From assembly GCF_001482365.1 (NCBI RefSeq), contig NZ_CP013254.1, positions 2,418,001 through 2,482,000 on the forward strand: 64,000 nt of DNA, written 5' to 3'. Of the stretch, positions 1-8,439 are shown piece by piece. The stretch's first letter is position 1. Each line of letters begins with the position of its first letter. The translations under genes were made by a program, and so were the position numbers. The notes beneath the pieces were generated by a model. It was not told the DNA's origin, searched no databases, and was given only the letters and a program-made list of their open reading frames with translations. The DNA is from Kocuria flava (GTDB taxonomy: Bacteria; Actinomycetota; Actinomycetes; Actinomycetales; Micrococcaceae).

Positions 1-1
1 C

Positions 2-343
2 CCGGCCGCGGCCCGGGACGCCGCCGGGGCGCTGCCCCCGGCCCCGGGCACCCCGGACACCGTCGAGGTGGTGCTGATCACCGACCGGCGCAGCCGGTGG
101 ATCGCCGACCAGTACCACGCCGTGCGCACCGCCGTGGTCCGCCCCCCGGACGCCCCGCGCACCGGCCCGGCCGGGGAGCACGAGGCGGCGCTCGTCGGGT
201 TCCAGACCGCCGAGGCCGTCTGCTCGCTGGTCACCCGCTACGGCGGGCAGCTGGCCGTGGCCGGACCGGAGGCCGTGGCCGAACAGGTCGAACTCTGGGT
301 GAACTCTGCGCTGACGGGCTACGACGGGGCCGGGGCCGGGTGA
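2..343 (+). CDS. pafC: PafC-type WYL-domain regulator, C-terminal part (5' end outside window)
   Basis: Only the last 113 codons are present, ending TGA at 341-343. The visible part carries a WYL-type C-terminal extension (the stretch beginning VEVVLITDRRSRWIADQY). The family call rests mainly on context: in actinobacteria the WYL regulators pafB and pafC lie directly before tatA, tatC and the helicase helY, exactly the order here. PafBC activates the mycobacterial DNA-damage response and is encoded near the Pup-proteasome genes. The helix-turn-helix domain would lie upstream of the window, so this is inferred, not seen. Confidence 0.75.
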   Translation, partial: PAAARDAAGALPPAPGTPDTVEVVLITDRRSRWIADQYHAVRTAVVRPPDAPRTGPAGEHEAALVGFQTAEAVCSLVTRYGGQLAVAGPEAVAEQVELWVNSALTGYDGAGAG

Positions 344-353
344 GCGCCGCGCC

Positions 354-366
354 TATACTGGGGGTC
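354..366 (+). promoter_or_regulatory. -10 element of the tat-region transcript
   Basis: TATACT at 354-359 is a near-perfect -10 hexamer in very GC-rich surroundings and ends 7 nt before the ATG at 367. This predicts a start of transcription at or next to the A of the ATG, i.e. a leaderless mRNA. No convincing -35 is visible. Confidence 0.55.
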
Positions 367-729
367 ATGCTCTGGTGGTCCTGGGTCCTGCTGTGGACGG
401 TGCTCGTCCTGGCCGGTGCCGTGGTCCTGGGGCTGCTGCTCTGGCGGGTCGTGCGCCGCGGCCTGGCCGTGCTGCACGAGGCGGAGTCCGCGGCCGAGGA
501 CCTCGGCGGCCGCTGGGACGCCGCCGCCGTGGCGCGCCCCGTGCGCCCGCGGCCCGAACCGGCCGTCCTCACACCCGTGGGGCAGGCCCTGGCCGACTAC
601 CGCCTCGGCCGCGACCGACGATCGACCGCCCGTCTGCAGCGCCGCATCGAGCGCAAGGACCGCGCGGGCCGGCCCCAGCGGATCAGCGACCTCCGCCGGG
701 CCGAACGGAAAGGAATCCTCCATGGGTAG
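367..729 (+). CDS. small single-span membrane protein between pafC and tatA
   Basis: 120 residues. One hydrophobic N-terminal segment (about residues 3-28) is followed by a charged, Arg-rich cytoplasmic-looking tail containing a run of basic residues (RLQRRIERKD). The ATG at 367 is preferred because a TATACT -10 sits 7 nt upstream; no Shine-Dalgarno is visible. The stop overlaps the tatA start by 8 nt, so it is probably translationally coupled to tatA. No function is recognised. The position suggests a role linked to the Tat genes or simple co-expression, but the sequence does not show which. Confidence 0.7.
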   Translation: MLWWSWVLLWTVLVLAGAVVLGLLLWRVVRRGLAVLHEAESAAEDLGGRWDAAAVARPVRPRPEPAVLTPVGQALADYRLGRDRRSTARLQRRIERKDRAGRPQRISDLRRAERKGILHG

Positions 730-1015
730 ATTGTTCGACAGCCCGGTGATGCTGCTCATCATCCTGCTGGTCGTCCTGCTGCTCTTCGGCGCCCCCAAGC
801 TCCCGGGCATGGCCCGCAGCCTCGGCCAGTCGATGCGCATCTTCAAGTCCGAGGTGAAGGAGATGAAGAAGGACGACGAGCCCGCGGGCCGGACCACCGT
901 GGTCGAGGGCGAGACCCGCGACCCGGCCGACCCGCGCCCGGCCGACCCGCGCCCCGCCGCCGACCCGCGCCCGCCGCGGGACCCGGACGAGCGCCCCGGC
1001 AGCTCCCCGGCCTGA
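722..1015 (+). CDS. tatA: Sec-independent translocase protein TatA
   Basis: 97 residues. TatA forms the pore-like oligomer of the twin-arginine pathway, which exports folded proteins across the cytoplasmic membrane. The N-terminal membrane helix (about residues 9-20, LLIILLVVLLLFG) is followed by the FG-A-KLP hinge, an amphipathic helix (MARSLGQSMRIFKSEVKEM) and an acidic/proline-rich tail. The tail contains repeated DPRPAD-like units that are low-complexity and probably unstructured. ATG at 722 overlaps the preceding gene. tatC follows after 91 nt, with no tatB visible; many actinobacteria carry tatB elsewhere. Confidence 0.95.
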   Translation: MGRLFDSPVMLLIILLVVLLLFGAPKLPGMARSLGQSMRIFKSEVKEMKKDDEPAGRTTVVEGETRDPADPRPADPRPAADPRPPRDPDERPGSSPA

Positions 1016-1025
1016 GCGCCGGTCA

Positions 1026-1064
1026 CGGCTCCGCCTTCCCCGCCCGGCGGGGGGGGCGGAGCCG
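1026..1064 (+). promoter_or_regulatory. GC-rich hairpin in the tatA-tatC gap
   Basis: CGGCTCCGCC (1026-1035) pairs with GGCGGAGCCG (1055-1064), with an inner palindrome CCCCGCC/GGCGGGG (1038-1044, 1046-1052). There is no T-run, and tatC must be transcribed through it. It may set the tatA:tatC ratio by partial termination or by protecting the tatA mRNA 3' end. This is an inference from structure and position. Confidence 0.4.
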
Positions 1065-1106
1065 CGCGCGCCCCGTCCCCGCCCGCACCCGTCGCCCCGA
1101 GGTCCC

Positions 1107-2000
1107 ATGCCACCGCACAGCCCCCGCGCCCCCAAGAAGCCCCGGTCCCGGCGCCGGTCCAACCCGGAGGCGCAGATGGCCCTGGCGGAGCACCTGCGGG
1201 AGCTGCGCAACCGCACGATCAAGGCCGCCGTGGCCACCGTCCTGGGCATGGTCGGCGGCTTCCTGCTCTACGAGCCGTTCATGGCCTACATCACCGAGCC
1301 GCTGCAGCGGCTCACGGAGGCCGAGGGCCGCGAGGCCACCATCAACTACTCGGCCGTGGGCTCGCCCTTCAGCCTCATGGTCGAGGTCTCCTTCGTCCTG
1401 GGCCTCGTGCTGGCCAGCCCGGTGTGGCTCTACCAGCTCTGGGCGTTCGTCACCCCCGCGCTGCACCGGCGCGAGCGCCGCTACGCGATCGGGTTCCTGC
1501 TCGCCGCCGTGCCGCTGTTCCTCGCCGGGGCCGGGACCGCGGTGCTGACCCTGCCCGCGGCGGTCTACGCGCTGACGGCCTTCACCCCCGCGGGCGGGCT
1601 GAACCTGGTCGACGCCCTGTCCTACCTGCGCTTCTTCCTCCAGCTCATCCTCACCTTCGGCGTCGCCTTCGTGCTGCCGGTGTTCCTGGTGGGGCTGAAC
1701 ATGCTGGGGGTGCTCTCCGGGCGCACGATCCTGCGCAGCTGGCGGGTCGTGGTGGTGCTCGTCATGCTCGTCTCGGCCATGGCCGCCCCGGGCCCGGACC
1801 CCATGACGATGTTCTACCTCGCCGTGCCCCTGCTCGCGCTGTTCTTCGTCGCCGTCGTCCTGTGCCTGCTGCTGGACCGGCGGCGGGCGCGGCGGGAGGC
1901 CCGCCGCGCGGCCGCGACCGGGGCCGGCGCCGACGCCGCGACCGCCGCCGAGGACCTCGACCGGCTCGGCCGCGACCCCGAGGAGCACCCCGGCGCCTGA
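1107..2000 (+). CDS. tatC: Sec-independent translocase protein TatC
   Basis: 297 residues. TatC binds the twin-arginine signal peptide and recruits TatA. Recognisable family features are the N-terminal HLRELRNR motif (residues about 29-36), the conserved periplasmic loop before TM2, and six hydrophobic segments. A 25-residue basic N-terminal extension and an Ala/Arg-rich C-terminal tail flank the core. The ATG at 1107 has GAGG about 6 nt upstream; a second in-frame ATG at the MALAEHL position is possible but removes the basic extension. It is transcribed with tatA. Confidence 0.95.
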   Translation: MPPHSPRAPKKPRSRRRSNPEAQMALAEHLRELRNRTIKAAVATVLGMVGGFLLYEPFMAYITEPLQRLTEAEGREATINYSAVGSPFSLMVEVSFVLGLVLASPVWLYQLWAFVTPALHRRERRYAIGFLLAAVPLFLAGAGTAVLTLPAAVYALTAFTPAGGLNLVDALSYLRFFLQLILTFGVAFVLPVFLVGLNMLGVLSGRTILRSWRVVVVLVMLVSAMAAPGPDPMTMFYLAVPLLALFFVAVVLCLLLDRRRARREARRAAATGAGADAATAAEDLDRLGRDPEEHPGA

Positions 2001-2070
2001 CCGGACCCAGCCCGCCCCTCGGCACGGCGCTCGGCCCGACCCGGCACCCGCCCCGGGAGCTGTTCCGCCC

Positions 2071-2120
2071 CCGGGAACGGACTCGCCCCCTTCGGGCGCG
2101 GCCCGCGGTGCCGTTCCCGG
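2071..2120 (+). terminator. putative terminator after tatC
   Basis: Perfect 10-bp inverted repeat CCGGGAACGG (2071-2080) / CCGTTCCCGG (2111-2120). The loop contains a second small stem (CGCCC/GGGCG). It lies 70 nt past the tatC stop and before the helY promoter. No U-tract is present, as is usual in very GC-rich actinobacteria. Confidence 0.5.
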
Positions 2121-2206
2121 ACGGGCCCGCCGCCCGGCCCGTCCGGGGCCGCTCGGCCCCTCGCGAACGGGGCGGCCCGCGGGCCCGGCGGGCGCCTGCC
2201 CGGCGA

Positions 2207-2218
2207 TAGGGTGGGACC
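2207..2218 (+). promoter_or_regulatory. -10 element of helY (leaderless start)
   Basis: TAGGGT at 2207-2212 ends 6 nt before the helY ATG at 2219. No ribosome-binding site is present. This predicts a leaderless transcript beginning at the ATG. Confidence 0.45.
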
Positions 2219-5050
2219 ATGTCCTCCCACGCCGACCGTTACCTCGCCGCCAAGCAGCGCGCCGCCCACGCGAGGACGGAGCTGGCGGCGTTCCAGCAGC
2301 GCCTGGACTTCGCGATGGACGACTTCCAGCTCGAGGCCTGCCGCAGCCTCGAGGACGGCCGCGGGGTGCTCGTGGCCGCCCCCACCGGGGCCGGCAAGAC
2401 GGTGGTGGGGGAGTTCGCCGTGCACCTGGCGCTGGCGAGGGGGCAGAAGGCCTTCTACACGACCCCCATCAAGGCGCTGAGCAACCAGAAGTTCCACGAG
2501 TTCGCCCGCGCCTTCGGCGCCGGGCGCGTGGGCCTGCTCACCGGCGACACCTCCGTGAACTCCGAGGCCGACGTCGTGGTGATGACCACCGAGGTCCTGC
2601 GGAACATGCTCTACGCCGACTCCCCGACGCTGCGGAACCTCGGGTTCGTGGTCATGGACGAGGTCCACTACCTCGCCGACCGCTTCCGCGGCGCCGTGTG
2701 GGAGGAGGTCATCCTGCACCTGCCCGAGTCCGTGCAGCTGGTCTCCCTCTCGGCGACCGTCTCCAACGCCGAGGAGTTCGGGGCGTGGCTGGACACCGTG
2801 CGCGGGGACACCGACGTCGTCGTCTCCGAGCACCGCCCCGTGCCCCTGTGGCAGCACGTGCAGGTCGGCAGCCGGCTGCTGGACCTGTTCGTGGACGACA
2901 CCACGGTCGAGGAGGCCGCCGAGCGCCTCGGCCGCGACGAGCCCGAGGTCAACCCCGAGCTGCTGCAGCTGGCGCGCGCCGAGCACCCGCGCGGGGGCCG
3001 CCGCGGCGGCCGCGGGCCCGGCGGGCGCTCCCGCGACCGCAACGCCCGCCGCAACGGCGGCGAGGGCTTCCGGCCCTCGCCCGAGACCCGGCGGGTCTCC
3101 CGCCCGCAGCTGATCCGCCGCCTCGACGCGGAGGGGCTGCTGCCGTGCATCACGTTCATCTTCTCCCGCGCCGGCTGCGACGCCGCCGTGGAGCAGTGCC
3201 TGGCCGCGGACGTCCGCCTGACCACCGACCGGGAGCAGCAGACCATCCGCGCCCGCGTCGCCGAGGCCGCCGCGACACTGGAGACCGCCGACCTCAACGT
3301 CCTCGGCTTCCACGAGTGGCGCGACGGGCTGCTGCGCGGCGTCGCCGCCCACCACGCCGGGATGCTGCCGGCGTTCAAGGAGCTCGTCGAGCAGCTGTTC
3401 GCCGACGGGCTCGTCAAGGCCGTCTTCGCCACCGAGACCCTCGCCCTGGGCATCAACATGCCCGCCCGCTCCGTCGTGCTCGAGAAGCTCGACAAGTTCA
3501 ACGGCGAGGCCCGCGTGGACATCACGCCGGGGGAGTACACCCAGCTCACCGGCCGCGCCGGGCGGCGCGGGATCGACGTCGAGGGCCACGCGGTGGTGCT
3601 CTGGCAGCCCGGCATGGACCCCCGCGCCGTGGCCGGGCTCGCCTCCAAGCGCACCTACCCGCTGAACTCCAGCTTCCGGCCGACCTACAACATGTCGGTC
3701 AACCTCGTCGCCCAGTTCGGGGCCGAGCGCTCCCGCAGCATCCTCGAGGCCTCCTTCGCCCAGTTCCAGGCCGACCGCTCCGTGGTCGGGCTCGCCCGCC
3801 GGGTCCGCTCCCAGGAGGAGTCGCTCAAGGGCTACGAGGAGGCCATGACCTGCCACCTCGGGGACTTCGGCGAGTACTTCGGCCTGCGCCGGGAGCTCAA
3901 GGAGGCCGAGAAGGCCGCGGAGAGGACCGACTCCCGCCGGCGCCGCTCCGACGCCGTGGCCTCCCTGCACGACCTGCTGCCCGGCGACGTCATCGACATC
4001 CCGCGCGGGCGCAACGCCGGCTACGCCGTGGTCCTGTCCACCGACACCCACCGCGACGACCCCCGGCCCTCGATCCTCACGATCGACCACCAGGTGCGCC
4101 GGGTCGGGGCCCAGGACCTCGACGGCCCGCTCGAACCGGTCTCGCGCATCCGCGTGCCCAAGCACTTCACGGGCAAGACCCCCAAGGAGCGCCGCGACCT
4201 CGCCTCCTCCGTGCGCGCCGCCCTGCGCGAGCACCGCCCCCCGCGCCCCGGCGCCGCCCGCCCGCACGCCGCCCAGTTCGACCGCGGCACCTCCTCGGCC
4301 GAGCGCCGCATCACCGAGCTGCGCCGGGCCCTGCGCGCCCACCCCTGCCACGGCTGCTCCGACCGCGAGCAGCACGCCCGCTGGGCCGAGCGCTGGTGGA
4401 GCCTGCGCCGGGAGACCGACGGCCTGGCCCGCCAGATCGCCGGCCGCACCAACACGATCGCCAAGACCTTCGACCGGGTCTCGCAGGTCCTCACGTCCTT
4501 CGGCTACCTCGAGACCCGCCCCGACGGCGAGGTGCGGCCCACCCGCGCCGGGGAGCAGCTGCGCCGGATCTACGGCGACCGCGACCTGCTGCTGGCGCTG
4601 AGCCTGCGCGACGGCTTCCTCGACGGCCTCGACCCCGCCTCCACCGCCGCGGTCGTGACCCTGCTGGCCTACCAGGCCAAGCGCGAGGAGCAGGGCTTCC
4701 AGCCCGTGCTGCCCTCCGCGGCCATGGACCGCTCCGCCCGCACGGTGGTGCGCAACTGGTCGCTGCTCACCGACCGGGAGACCGAGCACCAGCTGCGCCC
4801 CACCGCCGAGCCGGACTTCGGCCTCGTCGAGCCCATGCACCGCTGGGCCCGGGGCGCGTCCCTGGCCACGGCGCTGGCCGGCACCGAGCTGGCCGCCGGC
4901 GACTTCGTGCGCTGGGCCAAGCAGGTGGTCGACGTGCTCGACCAGCTCGCCAAGATCGACCTGCTCGACGAGTCCGTGCGCACCCGGTGCCGCCGCGCCA
5001 TCGACCTGGTCCGCCGCGGCGTCGTGGCCCACTCGGCCTTCGACGACTGA
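2219..5050 (+). CDS. helY: Ski2-like DEAD/DEAH-box helicase HelY
   Basis: 943 residues, the usual size of the actinobacterial HelY/Dob1-like family (superfamily 2, Ski2 group), ATP-dependent RNA/DNA helicases thought to act in RNA processing or decay. Motif I is APTGAGKT (54-61), motif II DEVH (147-150) and motif III SAT (178-180). Motif VI-like QLTGRAGRRG lies in the second RecA domain, followed by the C-terminal arch/rRNA-processing region with a CHGCSDREQH-like segment. An Arg/Gly-rich insertion (about residues 259-283) interrupts the RecA domains. It follows the tat genes, the conserved actinobacterial order. Its substrate is not shown by the sequence. Confidence 0.93.
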   Translation: MSSHADRYLAAKQRAAHARTELAAFQQRLDFAMDDFQLEACRSLEDGRGVLVAAPTGAGKTVVGEFAVHLALARGQKAFYTTPIKALSNQKFHEFARAFGAGRVGLLTGDTSVNSEADVVVMTTEVLRNMLYADSPTLRNLGFVVMDEVHYLADRFRGAVWEEVILHLPESVQLVSLSATVSNAEEFGAWLDTVRGDTDVVVSEHRPVPLWQHVQVGSRLLDLFVDDTTVEEAAERLGRDEPEVNPELLQLARAEHPRGGRRGGRGPGGRSRDRNARRNGGEGFRPSPETRRVSRPQLIRRLDAEGLLPCITFIFSRAGCDAAVEQCLAADVRLTTDREQQTIRARVAEAAATLETADLNVLGFHEWRDGLLRGVAAHHAGMLPAFKELVEQLFADGLVKAVFATETLALGINMPARSVVLEKLDKFNGEARVDITPGEYTQLTGRAGRRGIDVEGHAVVLWQPGMDPRAVAGLASKRTYPLNSSFRPTYNMSVNLVAQFGAERSRSILEASFAQFQADRSVVGLARRVRSQEESLKGYEEAMTCHLGDFGEYFGLRRELKEAEKAAERTDSRRRRSDAVASLHDLLPGDVIDIPRGRNAGYAVVLSTDTHRDDPRPSILTIDHQVRRVGAQDLDGPLEPVSRIRVPKHFTGKTPKERRDLASSVRAALREHRPPRPGAARPHAAQFDRGTSSAERRITELRRALRAHPCHGCSDREQHARWAERWWSLRRETDGLARQIAGRTNTIAKTFDRVSQVLTSFGYLETRPDGEVRPTRAGEQLRRIYGDRDLLLALSLRDGFLDGLDPASTAAVVTLLAYQAKREEQGFQPVLPSAAMDRSARTVVRNWSLLTDRETEHQLRPTAEPDFGLVEPMHRWARGASLATALAGTELAAGDFVRWAKQVVDVLDQLAKIDLLDESVRTRCRRAIDLVRRGVVAHSAFDD

Positions 5051-5078
5051 GCCCCGCCCCGCCCCGAGAAGGAGACCC

Positions 5079-6773
5079 GTGCGTCCCGACCTGCCCGCCC
5101 CGCCCGCCCGGCCCGTGCTCTACCGCAACGGCTCGGTCTACAGCCCGGCCGACCCGTTCGCCTCCGCGGTGCTCGTCGACGGCGCCCGGATCGCCTGGGT
5201 CGGCTCGGAGGAGGCGGCCTCGTCGATCCAGGATCCCGGGATGGACGTCGTCGACCTCGACGGCGCGCTGCTGGCCCCCGCCTTCGTCGACTCCCACGTC
5301 CACGTCACCGAGACCGCCCTGGCCCTGTCCACCCTCGACCTCTCCGGCGCCGGCGGTCTGCAGGAGCTGCTCGACGCGGTCGCCGCCGCGGCCGGGACCG
5401 GCACGGGCGTGCTCCTGGGCTCCGGCTGGGACGAGTCGGGCTGGCCCGAGCGCCGGGCCCCGCGCGCCGAGGAGCTCGAGCGCGCCGCCGGCGGGCGCGA
5501 GGTCTACCTCACCCGCGTGGACGTGCACTCCGGGGTCGTCTCCACCGGCCTGGCCCACCGGCTGGGCCTGCCCGGCACCGCCGGCTGGCACGAGGACGGC
5601 CGCGTCGAGGACGCCGCCCACGACCGGGTCCGCACCGCCGTCCTCGACCTCGACGACGGCCGGCGCACCGAGCTGCACCGGCTCGCCCTGCGCCACGCCG
5701 CCTCCCGGGGGTACGCGGCCCTCGCCGAGAACAGCGCCCCGCAGGTCGCCCCGCTCCAGGACCTCGTGCGCCTGGTCGCCCTGGCCAACCACGGCGTCGG
5801 CGCCGAGGAGCCCCTGCCCCGGGTCCTGCCGTACCTCGGGGAGCTCGTGGCCGACGCCGAGGGCGCCCGAGCCGTGACCGGACGCTTCGACGAGGCCCTC
5901 GCACAGCTGCTCGGGCGCCCCGTGCGCCGGGGCGAGTCGCTGATCGGCCTCGCCGGGGACCTGTGCGTCGACGGTGCCCTCGGCTCGCGCACCGCGGCCC
6001 TGCGGGAGCCCTACGCCGACGCCCCGGGCAGCACGGGCCGGACCTACCTCGACGCCGGGCAGATCGGCGCCCACCTGGCCGCCACGACCGAGGCCGGTCT
6101 GCAGGGCGGCTTCCACGTCATCGGCGACGCCGCCATGGACGCGGTCCTCGAGGGGCTCGACCGCGCGGCCGAGCGCGTGGGGGAGCGGGCCCTGCGCGCC
6201 GCGGGGCACCGCCTCGAGCACGCCGAGATGGTCGACGCCGAGGGCGTCGAGCAGCTGGCCCGCGCGTCCGTGACCGTCTCCGTCCAGCCCGGCTTCGACG
6301 CCGCCTGGGGCGGACCCGGCGGGCTCTACGAGCAGCGCCTCGGCCCCGGCCGCGCCGCCGGAATGAACCCGCTGGCCGCCTTCCACCGGGCCGGGGTGCC
6401 CGTGACCCTGGGCAGCGACGCCCCCGTGGTGGGCCTGTCCCCGTGGGAGACCGTCCGGGCCTGCCTCGCCCACCACGACCCCGGGCAGCGGATCTCCGCG
6501 CGCGCGGCGTTCCTGGCCTCCACCCGCGGGGCCTGGCGGGCCGCCCGCACCCCCGACCCCATGCAGGGCCAGCTCGCCCCCGGCACGCCGGCGACCTTCG
6601 CCGTGTGGGACGTCGAGGCGCTCGTGGTGCAGCAGGCCGAGGGCACCGGTGCCGCCTGGAGCACCGACCCCCGCGCCCGCACGCCGCTGCTGCCCGCTCT
6701 GGACACGGACCGCCTGCCCGAGTGCCGGCGCACCGTCCTCGACGGCGTGGAGCTCTACCGCGCCGACGCCTGA
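5079..6773 (+). CDS. YtcJ-like metal-dependent amidohydrolase
   Basis: 564 residues, amidohydrolase superfamily, group of large exo-acting hydrolases such as YtcJ. The N-terminal beta-sandwich half (LYRNGSVY...) leads into the metal-binding HVH (H73 and H75, in AFVDSHVHV). Further metal/active-site signatures are the HRLEHAEM segment and the C-terminal GSDAPVVG motif. The start is GTG at 5079, supported by AAGGAG 5 nt upstream. It sits 28 nt after helY and is likely cotranscribed. The substrate cannot be read from the sequence; relatives hydrolyse N-formyl or cyclic amide/ester bonds. Confidence 0.85.
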   Translation: MRPDLPAPPARPVLYRNGSVYSPADPFASAVLVDGARIAWVGSEEAASSIQDPGMDVVDLDGALLAPAFVDSHVHVTETALALSTLDLSGAGGLQELLDAVAAAAGTGTGVLLGSGWDESGWPERRAPRAEELERAAGGREVYLTRVDVHSGVVSTGLAHRLGLPGTAGWHEDGRVEDAAHDRVRTAVLDLDDGRRTELHRLALRHAASRGYAALAENSAPQVAPLQDLVRLVALANHGVGAEEPLPRVLPYLGELVADAEGARAVTGRFDEALAQLLGRPVRRGESLIGLAGDLCVDGALGSRTAALREPYADAPGSTGRTYLDAGQIGAHLAATTEAGLQGGFHVIGDAAMDAVLEGLDRAAERVGERALRAAGHRLEHAEMVDAEGVEQLARASVTVSVQPGFDAAWGGPGGLYEQRLGPGRAAGMNPLAAFHRAGVPVTLGSDAPVVGLSPWETVRACLAHHDPGQRISARAAFLASTRGAWRAARTPDPMQGQLAPGTPATFAVWDVEALVVQQAEGTGAAWSTDPRARTPLLPALDTDRLPECRRTVLDGVELYRADA

Positions 6774-6783
6774 CGCGTCCCCG

Positions 6784-6816
6784 CCGTGCCCGCGGCGTTC
6801 TTGGCCGCGGGCACGG
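6784..6816 (+). terminator. terminator hairpin after the amidohydrolase gene
   Basis: Perfect 12-bp stem CCGTGCCCGCGG (6784-6795) / CCGCGGGCACGG (6805-6816) with a 9-nt loop, 10 nt past the stop codon. Its downstream arm overlaps the likely promoter of ppm. Confidence 0.65.
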
Positions 6817-6829
6817 TGCAGGATAGGCT
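6801..6829 (+). promoter_or_regulatory. putative promoter of ppm
   Basis: TTGGCC (6801-6806) and TAGGCT (6824-6829) are separated by 17 bp. The -35 lies in the loop of the preceding terminator. It would give a 5' leader of about 120 nt before the GTG at 6958. Confidence 0.4.
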
Positions 6830-6957
6830 GGGCAACTGCTGCCGGGTGGGCCCGCTCGTCCGTAGAAAACAGGTTCGTGTCCCCTCAGGGCGGACCTGGT
6901 CCGAAGGCGAGAGGGCCTGCCCTGTGGTCTGTCCGAACCCCGAAAGGACCCCGCCCG

Positions 6958-7698
6958 GTGCGCGTACTGACCGTCATCCCCACCTACAACGAGCGCGAGT
7001 CGCTGCCGACCGTGATGCGCCGGCTGCGCCAGGCCGTGCCGGAGGGCCACGTGCTCGTGGTGGACGACAACAGCCCCGACGGGACCGGCCGGCTGGCCGA
7101 CGGGATCGCCGCCGCCGACGCCAACGTCCACGTGCTGCACCGCGCGGGCAAGGAGGGCCTGGGGGCCGCCTACATCGCCGGCTTCCGCTGGGGCCTGGAG
7201 CGCGACTACGACGTCCTGGTCGAGATGGACGCCGACTGCTCCCACCAGCCCGAGCAGCTTCCCCTGCTCCTGGACGCCGTCGAGCGCGGCGCCGACCTTG
7301 CCATCGGCTCGCGCTACGTCCCCGGCGGGCGGACCGTGAACTGGCCGCTGCAGCGCCAGCTGCTCTCGCGCGGCGGCAACCTCTACGCCCGCACGCTGCT
7401 GGGCTCGCGGATCAACGACATCACCGCCGGGTACCGGGCCTTCCGCCGGGAGACCCTGGAGCGGATCGGCCTGGACTCCGTGGACTCCAAGGGCTACTGC
7501 TTCCAGATCGACCTCGGCTGGCGCACCGAGCGCGCCGGGCTCACCGTCGTCGAGGTGCCGATCACCTTCGTGGAGCGCGCCGAGGGCGTGTCCAAGATGA
7601 GCCCGGACGTCACCCGCGAAGCCGTGGTCCGCGTCGCCCAGTGGGGCCTGGGCGCCCGGGCGCGCACGCTCGCGCGGAAGCTGGGCCGCGCGGGCTGA
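6958..7698 (+). CDS. ppm1: polyprenol monophosphomannose synthase (GT2 glycosyltransferase)
   Basis: 246 residues. It transfers mannose from GDP-mannose to polyprenyl phosphate, making the lipid-linked donor for extracytoplasmic mannosylation of lipoglycans and proteins. GT-A signatures are VIPTYNE (7-13), VVDDNSPDGTG and the metal-binding MDADCSHQP. The GTG at 6958 begins the conserved fold directly and has GAAAGGA about 9 nt upstream. There is no fused acyltransferase domain, unlike the two-domain M. tuberculosis Ppm1. It converges with rbpA, a pairing also known in mycobacteria. Confidence 0.9.
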   Translation: MRVLTVIPTYNERESLPTVMRRLRQAVPEGHVLVVDDNSPDGTGRLADGIAAADANVHVLHRAGKEGLGAAYIAGFRWGLERDYDVLVEMDADCSHQPEQLPLLLDAVERGADLAIGSRYVPGGRTVNWPLQRQLLSRGGNLYARTLLGSRINDITAGYRAFRRETLERIGLDSVDSKGYCFQIDLGWRTERAGLTVVEVPITFVERAEGVSKMSPDVTREAVVRVAQWGLGARARTLARKLGRAG

Positions 7699-7737
7699 AA
7701 CCCACCGTCCGCCCGGGTCGTGCCGGGACCCGGCCAC

Positions 7738-7786
7738 CACGTGCAGGAGGCCCCCACCCGTCGCGGGTGGGGGCCTCCTGCACGTG
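7738..7786. terminator. bidirectional terminator between ppm and rbpA
   Basis: Perfect 23-bp stem (7738-7760 with 7764-7786, core GGAGGCCCCCACCCG) and a 3-nt loop TCG. It lies between two convergent genes and can serve both strands. Confidence 0.85.
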
Positions 7787-7801
7787 CGCGGGGCGGCGCG
7801 C

Positions 7802-8137
7802 TCAGATCGCGTGCTTCTCCCGGTAGTACTCGATGCGCTGCTGCAGGATCTCCTCCAGCTCGTCCACGCTGCGCCGCTCGAGGAGCATGTCCCAGTGCGT
7901 GCGCTGGTGCTTCTCGTTCGGGTTCTCGGGCTTCTCGCCGTTGACGATCACGGCTTCCTTGCCGCTCTTGGAGACCCACACGGGCGGGATCTCGGCCTCC
8001 GCGGCGAACGTCACCACGACCTTCTCGCCGTCGGCGGTGCGGTACTCCACGCGCTGGCGCGGCGCCGGCTCGACGCCGGCCTCGGTCTCCATGGACTGGG
8101 AGCCCAGGCGCATTCCCCTGAGGCTGCGGTCGCTCAT
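7802..8137 (-). CDS. rbpA: RNA polymerase-binding protein RbpA
   Basis: 111 residues. RbpA is an essential actinobacterial transcription factor that binds sigma-A-type holoenzyme and stabilises open promoter complexes. Recognisable parts are the N-terminal RGMRLGSQSMETE core linker/basic motif, the central beta-barrel (VEYRTADGEKVVVTF...VWVSKSGKEAV) and the C-terminal sigma-interaction helix HWDMLLERRSVDELEEIL. The barrel has no zinc cysteines, as in mycobacterial forms and unlike some Streptomyces ones. ATG at 8137 has GGAGG 10 nt upstream. A SigR-like promoter lies about 115 nt upstream, see 8251-8276. Confidence 0.95.
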   Translation of the reverse strand: MSDRSLRGMRLGSQSMETEAGVEPAPRQRVEYRTADGEKVVVTFAAEAEIPPVWVSKSGKEAVIVNGEKPENPNEKHQRTHWDMLLERRSVDELEEILQQRIEYYREKHAI

Positions 8138-8250
8138 GCTGGTGGTTCCTCCATTGGCTGGTCGGTGGTCTTCGGGCGTCCGGCGCGCCACGGGGCGTGC
8201 CCTGCGCCGGCGCTCCGGCGGCCGGCGCGCGGCCGGGGTCCGGACAGTGC

Positions 8251-8276
8251 AACGCGGGAGCGGGCGCGGATGTTCC
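8251..8276 (-). promoter_or_regulatory. SigR/SigH-type promoter for rbpA
   Basis: On the minus strand GGAAC (8276-8272) and GTT (8253-8251) are separated by exactly 18 bp, fitting the thiol-stress ECF consensus GGAA(T/C)-N18/19-GTT. The remaining 302-bp gap between rbpA and the SPFH gene shows nothing else coding. In Streptomyces rbpA is a known SigR target; here the assignment is by pattern only. Confidence 0.55.
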
Positions 8277-8439
8277 CCGGGCGCCCCGGTCGGTGCCGGT
8301 CGGGGCCCGTCCGGGGCGCAGGGCCGCAGAGCGGACCGGTGCCGATCCGCCGCGCGGCCGCGGTCCGGCGGTCCGGAGCCGCGCGACCGGACGCCGGCAC
8401 GCGGCTCCGGCCGCCGCGCCGGGTGCAGCAGCGCGGGTC

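Noticed and set aside
1814..5032. Minus-strand frame of about 1070 codons opposite helY
   Set aside because: Same GC-skew effect. helY shows helicase motifs in order, while the antisense translation is repetitive Gly/Val/His/Gln with no family.
6838..6957. Segment with a GGTTCGTGTCC-like stretch considered as a tRNA
   Set aside because: No matching acceptor stem, D-arm or anticodon arm can be folded around it; it is the leader of ppm.
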